DNA from: Candidatus Zhuqueibacterota bacterium
GTDB taxonomy: Bacteria > Zhuqueibacterota > Zhuqueibacteria > Oceanimicrobiales > Oceanimicrobiaceae
Length of the DNA: 33,077 bases
NCBI GenBank assembly: GCA_029262035.1
Contig: JAJDAE010000272.1
Location: 1-33,077 of the forward strand
Direction: 5' to 3'
Positions within the stretch are counted from its first letter, which is position 1, and each line of letters opens with the position of its first letter. Of the stretch, positions 31,017-33,077 are shown piece by piece. Below the pieces are notes generated by a model. That model had not been told where the DNA came from. It searched no databases and saw nothing but the letters and a program-made list of their open reading frames with translations. Made by a program: the position numbers and the translations under genes.

Positions 31017-31114
31017 ATTTATAAAAAACGAATTTTCATTTCAGACACCAATTAAAGAAAATAGATTATTTGGATGAATCTGCATATTGAATTAGTGGTT
31101 AAAAAGTCTTAGAT

Positions 31115-32899
31115 ATGAATTTGAAAAATAGACAACCTCTCTTTTTTATACTGGTTGGTTTTTTATTAACTCAGCCCGTCGAATCTTTTTCTCAACCAAA
31201 AGAAAAAAGCCCACAGCTTAGTAAAGTTGAAATTATTGGTAACAAAAATTTCAGCAGTAGAAAAATAAAGGAATGGCTTGATTTAAAGAAAAAACAACCA
31301 ACCTCTCAAGAGATTGTTCAGGAGAGGTGCAAATCGTTGCTTGCAAAAATACAGTCAGAGGGATATTATTTTTCCAAAATTGATTCGATAAATTTTAATT
31401 ATAATACAGATTCGAGCCGTGTTGCGCTAATTTTATTTTTGCAAGAAGGCTCTGTGCCTAAGGTGAAAGATTTCATAATTCAGGGTCTTGAAGACCGGAA
31501 AATCATTTCTCGTTTAAGAACCAGGAAAGGCAGGGAGTTTTATTCCGATGTTCTGGAAATAGATATTGCTGAAATTATGGATTATTATGAGAATACTGGT
31601 TATCCTTTTTGCGAAGTAAAAATTACCAAATTTAAGATGAATGAAAATGCTGACTCAGCGGAACTCTCGCTAACCTTGGAAGTGAATTCCGGAAAAGAAA
31701 TTAGAATAGATGAAATTAAAATCCTGGGAAATGAAGAGACAAAGCCATACGTAATTTTGCGCGAATTACCGTTTGCCAGCGGTGAAATTTATGAGCAACG
31801 AAAAATGGATAAAATCCCAAGCATATTACTGAACACCGGTTTTTTTAAATGGGTCAATGAACCATACATTGAAGTTGAACAGACTACGAATCGAAACCGT
31901 TTAATCATCGAGCTGGCGGAAAAAAATCACAACCAGTTCGATGGCGTCGTGGGTTACAATCCCGGCTCGGCAAATACAAAAGGTTTTGTGACCGGCCTTC
32001 TTGATTTCCGTTTTGGTAATTTGTTCGGTACAGGGCGCCAAATTGATGCCTTTTGGGAGCGTCGGTCGCAAGATACACAAGAGCTGAAGTTTGGCTATAC
32101 TGAACCCTGGTTAGGTGGATTCCCTTTAAGTGTAGGTTTCGGATTTGAGCAAATTATTCAGGATACGAGTTACATACAGCGCGAAGTTGCGTTGGACTTG
32201 CGCTATGCAATAAACAGTAATGTCGCTATAACAACGGGTATTTCAAATCGTTCGATTTCCCCGGATTCTCTAGGAGCCTTACTTTTTAATGTTTCACGCA
32301 GCACGGCATTAAATTTAAGAGTAGGCGCTGCATTTAATACATTGTCTGATCCCATAAACCCGGAAAGCGGTGTGAGGTATTTTACTGGATTTGAGTGGAG
32401 CCGGAAAACCTTTGATGACACGTTGAGTGGGGCGAATTCATCCGGGTCTTTCAATTTGAAAAGGTTATCAGTAGACTTTGAAAACTATTTTTCTTTGTTT
32501 CGATGGCAAGTTCTGGCGTTGGGGTTGCACGGCAGGGAAGTAACGAGCGATGAAGCGGTAATTTCGATTACAGATATGTATCGCTTTGGGGGTACAAAAT
32601 CCTTGCGAGGTTACCGGGAAGAACAGTTCCGTGGCTCCCGAATTGCCTGGGGTAATCTGGAATATCGATATTTAATCGGCGGTCCTTCACGTTTATTTGC
32701 ATTTCTCGATTTCGGCTATTACTTTAGGGAAGAAATTCTCAATTCGAATAAATCAAAAACAGATGATTTCAAAATTGGCTATGGATTTGGAATGAGAATA
32801 GACACGAAGCTTGGTTATTTTGGTTTGGATTATGGCCTTGGAGAAGGCGATAGTTTTTCTAACGGTAAAATTCACATCAGGTTAGTTAATGAGTTTTAA
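31115..32899 (+). CDS. Omp85-family outer-membrane protein (BamA/TamA-like)
   Basis: This 594-residue protein has a signal peptide (MNLKNRQPLFFILVGFLLTQPVESFSQ), about three POTRA-like domains (about 35-110, 112-190, 195-270; e.g. SKVEIIGNKNFSSRKIKEWL and EIRIDEIKILGNEETKPYVILREL) and a 16-strand-type Omp85 barrel (about 275-594). The loop-6 motif LRGYREEQFRGSR is the family hallmark (VRGF/Y), and the chain ends in Phe. It is shorter than BamA (about 800 residues, five POTRA), so it may be a TamA-like or lineage-specific exporter or insertase rather than the essential BamA. The start of the next gene overlaps its last codons. Confidence 0.92.
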   Translation: MNLKNRQPLFFILVGFLLTQPVESFSQPKEKSPQLSKVEIIGNKNFSSRKIKEWLDLKKKQPTSQEIVQERCKSLLAKIQSEGYYFSKIDSINFNYNTDSSRVALILFLQEGSVPKVKDFIIQGLEDRKIISRLRTRKGREFYSDVLEIDIAEIMDYYENTGYPFCEVKITKFKMNENADSAELSLTLEVNSGKEIRIDEIKILGNEETKPYVILRELPFASGEIYEQRKMDKIPSILLNTGFFKWVNEPYIEVEQTTNRNRLIIELAEKNHNQFDGVVGYNPGSANTKGFVTGLLDFRFGNLFGTGRQIDAFWERRSQDTQELKFGYTEPWLGGFPLSVGFGFEQIIQDTSYIQREVALDLRYAINSNVAITTGISNRSISPDSLGALLFNVSRSTALNLRVGAAFNTLSDPINPESGVRYFTGFEWSRKTFDDTLSGANSSGSFNLKRLSVDFENYFSLFRWQVLALGLHGREVTSDEAVISITDMYRFGGTKSLRGYREEQFRGSRIAWGNLEYRYLIGGPSRLFAFLDFGYYFREEILNSNKSKTDDFKIGYGFGMRIDTKLGYFGLDYGLGEGDSFSNGKIHIRLVNEF

Positions 32900-33077
32900 A
32901 GTTAAATCATATTTTCGGATGACACGCCCTTTAAATCTCTTGCTGGGTTCACTCTCAGTGTTTTTTGGAGCATTTCTAGCTGGAATTCCCGGACATGAAA
33001 TGCGAGTTATTCTTGCTTGTTTTTCGGCTGTGATGATAATGGCCGCAGGGAACGTCATCAATGATTATTATGATGCT
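32889..33077 (+). CDS. UbiA-family prenyltransferase (partial, runs off the window)
   Basis: This is the first 63 codons of a polytopic prenyltransferase. YFRMTRPLNLLLGSLSVFFGAF is followed by a second helix and GNVINDYYDA. The last stretch contains the first Mg-prenyl diphosphate motif (NDxxD) of the UbiA superfamily. ATG 32889 is preferred, although it overlaps the Omp85 gene by 11 bp, because it restores the conserved region before TRPLN; the in-frame ATG at 32919 would cut it. The substrate cannot be told from the N-terminus. Candidates are menaquinone-type or geranylgeranylglycerol-phosphate-type enzymes. Confidence 0.88.
   Translation, partial: MSFKVKSYFRMTRPLNLLLGSLSVFFGAFLAGIPGHEMRVILACFSAVMIMAAGNVINDYYDA

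Overview
The window looks like chromosomal DNA from a Gram-negative bacterium of the Fibrobacterota-Chlorobiota-Bacteroidota (FCB) sphere, most probably Calditrichota or a close relative. The evidence is a C-terminal type IX secretion sorting domain of the NYPNPFNP type, the block rplM-rpsI-rpsB-tsf-pyrH-frr, several outer-membrane barrel proteins, moderate-to-low GC and frequent TTG/GTG starts. The placement is inferred from gene content and motifs, not from a database search. No rRNA, tRNA or CRISPR array was seen.

Region 1 (1-660): a possible protein tail, a 12-bp hairpin, and the frameshifted remnant of an AAA_14/DUF4143-type ATPase.

Region 2 (661-17481): a type IV pilus / type II secretion-like locus. 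It runs MerR-like regulator, prepilin peptidase, soluble PAS histidine kinase, single-domain response regulator, small ORF, PilB/GspE ATPase, NtrC-type sigma-54 activator, PilC/GspF platform protein and major pilin, followed by GspH- and GspJ-like pseudopilins and a small membrane protein. A T9SS-exported seven-repeat propeller-like protein lies on the opposite strand. Then come a GspI/PilV-like pseudopilin, a PilX/GspK-like protein, a 924-residue protein of stacked bacterial Ig-like domains and a small predicted barrel. Between pilC and the major pilin lie three copies of a dyad (TYCC-N5-GGRACA) and a textbook -24/-12 promoter, so the sigma-54 activator in the locus probably drives the pilin.

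Region 3 (17482-22436): a membrane-anchored M23 peptidase ending in a strong terminator, then pyrR-pyrB-pyrC with an attenuator-like hairpin before pyrR. A MITE-like inverted-repeat element with a possible TTTAAT target duplication follows, then pyruvoyl-dependent arginine decarboxylase.

Region 4 (22437-26345): the translation and nucleotide operon rplM, rpsI, rpsB, tsf, pyrH, frr, with a structured leader before rpsB and a terminator after frr.

Region 5 (26371-33077): envelope genes. These are an exported NHL-repeat protein, a 1157-residue outer-membrane protein of unknown function, a 78-bp triple-hairpin repeat, an Omp85/BamA-like protein, and the start of a UbiA-family prenyltransferase cut by the window edge.
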